64,000 bases of DNA from NCBI GenBank assembly GCA_950097015.1, contig CATNEN010000037.1, positions 868,001 to 932,000 on the forward strand, given 5' to 3'. The stretch's first letter is position 1. The number at the start of each line of letters is the position of its first letter. A program made the translations under genes and the position numbers. Below the pieces are notes generated by a model. It made no database searches and was not told the origin of the DNA. It saw nothing but the letters and a program-made list of their open reading frames with translations. This DNA is from Macrostomum hystrix (taxonomy: Eukaryota > Platyhelminthes > Macrostomidae). This document shows, piece by piece, positions 60,501-64,000 of this stretch.

Positions 60501-62528
60501 ATGATTTGGCTTTGTGCAAGGGCATCAGCACTTTAACTAAGAACTGCTTGTGTTCTGCTTTCAGTGGCAGAGCAAAACCGTTGATGATGCTGCCCAGAAT
60601 CTCGAGCAGTTCGCCCACACCGTTGAACTGCTCAGTCTCGTAGATGAAGCGCAGAAAGATATTATTAATCTGTTTGCGTATGAAAGCCCGAAGGCCGAGA
60701 AATTTTCCGTAGATGCGGTGAAGCACCGTCTTCAAGAAGTCGCGCTCTCTCGGATCTTCGCTGTCGAATAACTCCAGGAGCTGGAGACAACAAGGTCATG
60801 GAGTCAAAAGCTCCATATTAACACAAGGAACTGGTAGCTCACTGAAGGAACTGGTAGCTCACTGAAGGAACTGGTAGCTCACTGAATGTAACTGGTAGCT
60901 CACTGAAGGAACTGGTAGCTCACTGAATGTAACTGGTAGCTCACTGAAGGAACTGGTATCTCACTGAAGGAACTGGTAGCTCACTGAAGGAACTGGTAGC
61001 TCACTGAAGGAACTGGTAGCTCACTGAAGGAACTGGTATCTCACTGAAGGAACTGGTAGCTCACTGAAGGAACTGGTAGCTCACTGAAGGAACTGGTAGC
61101 TCACTGAAGGAACTGGTATCTCACTGAAGGAACTGGTAGCTCACTGAAGGAACTGGTAGCTCACTGAAGGAACTGGTAGCTCACTGAAGGAACTGGTAGC
61201 TCACTGAAGGAACTGGTAGCTCACTGAAGGAACTGGTAGCTCACTGAAGGAACTGGTAGCTCACTGAAGGAACTGGTATCTCACTGAAGGAACTGGTAGC
61301 ACACTGAAGGAACTGGTAGCTCACTGAAGGAACTGGTAGCTCACTGAAGGAACTGGTAGCTCATTGAAGGAACTGGTAGCACACTGAAGGAACTGGTAGC
61401 TCACTGAAGGAACTGGTAGCTCACTGAAGGAACTGGTAGCTCATTGAAGGAACTGGTAGCTCACTGAAGGAACTGGTAGCTTACTGAAGGAACTGGTAGC
61501 TTACTGAAGGAACTGGTATCTCACTGAAGGAACTGGTAGCACACTGAAGGAACTGGTAGCTCACTGAAGGAACTGGTAGCTCACTGAAGGAACTGGTAGC
61601 TCACTGAAGGAACTGGTATCTCACTGAAGGAACTGGTAGCTCACTGAAGGAACTGGTAGCTCACTGAAGGAACTGGTAGCTCACTGAAGGAACTGGTATC
61701 TCACTGAAGGAACTGGTAGCTCACTGAAGGAACTGGTAGCACACTGAAGGAACTGATAGCTCACTGAAGGAACTGGTAGCTTACTGAAGGAACTGGTATC
61801 TCACTGAAGGAACTGGTAGCACACTGAAGGAACTGGTAGCTTACTGAAGGAACTGGTATCTCACTGAAGGAACTGGTAGCTTACTGAAGGAACTGGTAGC
61901 TTACTGAAGGAACTGGTAGCTTACTGAAGGAACTGGTAGCTTACTGAAGGAACTGGTAGCTTACTGAAGGAACTGGTAGCTTACTGAAGGAACTGGTATC
62001 TCACTGAAGGAACTGGTATCTCACTGAAGAAACTGGTAGCTCACTGAAGGAACTGGTAGCTCACTGAAGGAACTGGTAGCTCACTGAAGGAACTGGTATC
62101 TCACTGAAGGAACTGGCAGCTCACTGAAGGAACTGGCAGCTCACTGAAGGAACTGTTATCTTACTGAAGGAACTAGAATCTCATTAAAGGAACTGTACAG
62201 CCGTCAACTGGGCAAATTAAAGCAAAAATGTTTGGTTCTCACCTGCAGTACAAATCGTTGATCAAGGTACTTTTTAGCCACAGATGGCTGAAAGTCGGGC
62301 GATTCCAACACGCGAAGAAAGAACTCGTACACAAACTGTTAAACAGATCAATGCGATATAGCTGCGTCTATAAACAGTGTAAAATGTATTGGAATATTTC
62401 TATTGCTGTTCAATGGAAAACACAACCTGCAGATGTGGCCAGGAGGCTTCAAGAGTCGGGTCGTCCTCTTCCGGGTCGAAGTCGGCGTTGTCGGACAGCG
62501 GCAGCGTACGGAAAATATTACAGGCAAT
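57525..62528 (-). CDS. PPP2R5: PP2A regulatory subunit B56, C-terminal 338 residues (5' end beyond window)
   Basis: B56 subunits direct the PP2A phosphatase core to substrates. Five exons in transcription order: 62427-62528, 62243-62335, 60256-60780, 58887-59116, 57525-57591, with matching phases. The protein reads [44 protein letters not shown], then the large exon ([65 protein letters not shown]), [14 protein letters not shown] and a lysine-rich tail ending ELQIK. These are the conserved HEAT-repeat segments of B56 and cover most of its C-terminal two thirds. Upstream exons must lie past 64000. It is closely similar to B56 family members; which paralogue type cannot be said. Three introns of 139 bp to 1.9 kb hold private minisatellites; one short intron (62336-62426) has none. 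Confidence 0.95.
57680..58745. repeat. Minisatellite, 19-bp unit, about 55 copies, PPP2R5 last intron
   Basis: Core ggtggagacagaagggaca with gagagaga and gagg variants; occupies most of intron 57592-58886. Pyrimidine-rich in gene sense. Stop-free in five frames through composition only. Confidence 0.95.
59245..60205. repeat. Minisatellite, 23-bp unit, about 40 copies, PPP2R5 intron
   Basis: Core ctccatctagggaaactaac then agc. A sub-block near 59550-59700 has seven units of a gaagatgcac variant type, showing local amplification. Intron 59117-60255. Confidence 0.95.
60829..62190. repeat. Minisatellite, 20-bp unit, about 68 copies, PPP2R5 intron
   Basis: Core aactggtagctcactgaagg with tagc/tatc and ctca/caca/ctta variants. 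Fills intron 60781-62242 nearly completely. In gene sense each unit contains ccttcaGTGAGC, a donor-like word. Confidence 0.95.
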
Positions 62529-62654
62529 CTGCTCGCAGTGGAGATGAGAAAATAAAAAGCTTGTGACATGACCTTTGCTGTTAACTAGAGCTACATTTTA
62601 GGAGAAATATATACTCTGCAGAACCATTGCAAAACAGACTGTGGATATAATGGG

Positions 62655-64000
62655 GGATCTGGCAGTAGGATAGCTACCTAACCTGAGGATCTGGCAGTAG
62701 GATAGCTACCTAACCTGAGGATCTGGCAGTAGGATAGCTACCTAACCTGAGGATCTGGCAGTAGGATAGCTACCTAACCTGAGGATCTGGCAGTAGGATA
62801 GCTACCTAACCTGAGGATCTGGCAGTAGGATAGCTACCTAACCTGAGGATCTGGCAGTAGGATAGCTACCTAACCTGAGGATCTGGCAGTAGGATAGCTA
62901 CCTAACCTGAGGATCTGGCAGTAGGATAGCTACCTAACCTGAGGATCTGGCAGTAGGATAGCTACCTAACCTGAGGATCTGGCAGTAGGATAGCTACCTA
63001 ACCTGAGGATCTGGCAGTAGGATAGCTACCTAACCTGAGGATCTGGCAGTAGGATAGCTACCTAACCTGAGGATCTGGCAGTAGGATAGCTACCTAACCT
63101 GAGGATCTGGCAGTAGGATAGCTACCTAACCTGAGGATCTGGCAGTAGGATAGCTACCTAACCTGAGGATCTGGCAGTAGGATAGCTACCTAACCTGAGG
63201 ATCTGGCAGTAGGATAGCTACCTAACCTGAGGATCTGGCAGTAGGATAGCTACCTAACCTGAGGATCTGGCAGTAGGATAGCTACCTAACCTGAGGATCT
63301 GGCAGTAGGATAGCTACCTAACCTGAGGATCTGGCAGTAGGATAGCTACCTAACCTGAGGATCTGGCAGTAGGATAGCTACCTAACCTGAGGATCTGGCA
63401 GTAGGATAGCTACCTAACCTGAGGATCTGGCAGTAGGATAGCTACCTAACCTGAGGATCTGGCAGTAGGATAGCTACCTAACCTGAGGATCTGGCAGTAG
63501 GATAGCTACCTAACCTGAGGATCTGGCAGTAGGATAGCTACCTAACTATAGGATCTGGCAGTAGGATAGCTACCTAACTATAGGATCTGGCAGTAGGATA
63601 GCTACTTAACTATAGGATCTGGCAGTAGGATAGCTACCTAACTAGAGGATCTGGCAGTAGGATAGCTACCTAACCTGAGGATCTGGCAGTAGGATAGCTA
63701 CCTAACCTGAGGATCTGGCAGTAGGATAGCTACCTAACCTGAGGATCTGGCAGTAGGATAGCTACCTAACTATAGGATCTGGCAGTAGGATAGCTACCTA
63801 ACTATAGGATCTGGCAGTAGGATAGCTACTTAACTATAGGATCTGGCAGTAGGATAGCTACCTAACTAGAGGATCTGGCAGTAGGATAGCTACCTAACCT
63901 GAGGATCTGGCAGTAGGATAGCTACCTAACCTGAGGATCTGGCAGTAGGATAGCTACCTAACCTGAGGATCTGGCAGTAGGATAGCTACCTAACCTGAGG
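62655..64000. repeat. Minisatellite, 32-bp unit, at least 42 copies, runs off the window end
   Basis: Unit contains ggatctggcagtaggatagc and tacctaacctga. The 3' third has ctata/ctaga variants arranged in a duplicated seven-unit block. It lies upstream of PPP2R5 exon 62427-62528, so most likely in an intron of that gene. In gene sense each unit contains ATCCTCAG|GTTAGG. Confidence 0.95.

Overview
The window is nuclear DNA of an animal. All the recognisable genes are metazoan and intron-split: a head-to-head pair of type IV collagen chains, a CP2-family transcription factor, mitochondrial ribosomal protein uS5m and a PP2A B56 regulatory subunit. The tRNA-headed SINEs and the large load of intronic minisatellites suggest an invertebrate with a repeat-rich genome. 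A flatworm or other lophotrochozoan is my guess, but the sequence does not prove a phylum.

Layout. (1) 521-7722, minus strand: a collagen IV chain from its signal peptide to the middle of its triple helix; its 3' half, with NC1, lies before position 1. (2) 7723-8779: the ~1.06 kb shared upstream region. (3) 8780-25048, plus strand: a complete collagen IV chain of 23 exons (my reconstruction, ~1761 residues) with signal peptide, 7S cysteines, interrupted Gly-X-Y helix and a 12-cysteine NC1 domain. (4) 25.05-32.26 kb: collagen 3'UTR, then three tandem arrays. (5) 32261-40439, minus strand: a CP2/LSF transcription factor in six coding exons. (6) 40.5-49.2 kb: AT-rich intergenic DNA with a decayed Merlin-type transposase and SINE copies. 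(7) 49286-50619, plus strand: two phase-compatible exons of an unrecognised gene. (8) 50940-51360: a MITE-like element. (9) 52469-54511, minus strand: MRPS5 in two exons. (10) 54.77-56.33 kb: a 24-bp array with long open frames. (11) 57525-62528, minus strand: the last five exons of a PPP2R5-type gene, whose 5' end lies beyond 64000.

The most striking feature is that about thirty different tandem arrays (units 14-47 bp, each with its own sequence) fill roughly a third of the window. They sit mostly inside introns, usually one private family per intron, and sometimes occupy almost the whole intron up to a few bases from the splice sites. They stop at exon boundaries. Several contain AG|GT in every unit when read in the sense of the host gene, a ratchet-like 3'/5' splice-site junction.

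The two collagen chains would be co-expressed from the shared upstream region and assemble into basement-membrane heterotrimers. The CP2 factor, MRPS5 and PPP2R5 are housekeeping or regulatory neighbours with no evident functional link to them. All exon boundaries were read by eye from reading frame, Gly-X-Y register or family similarity, and splice consensus.
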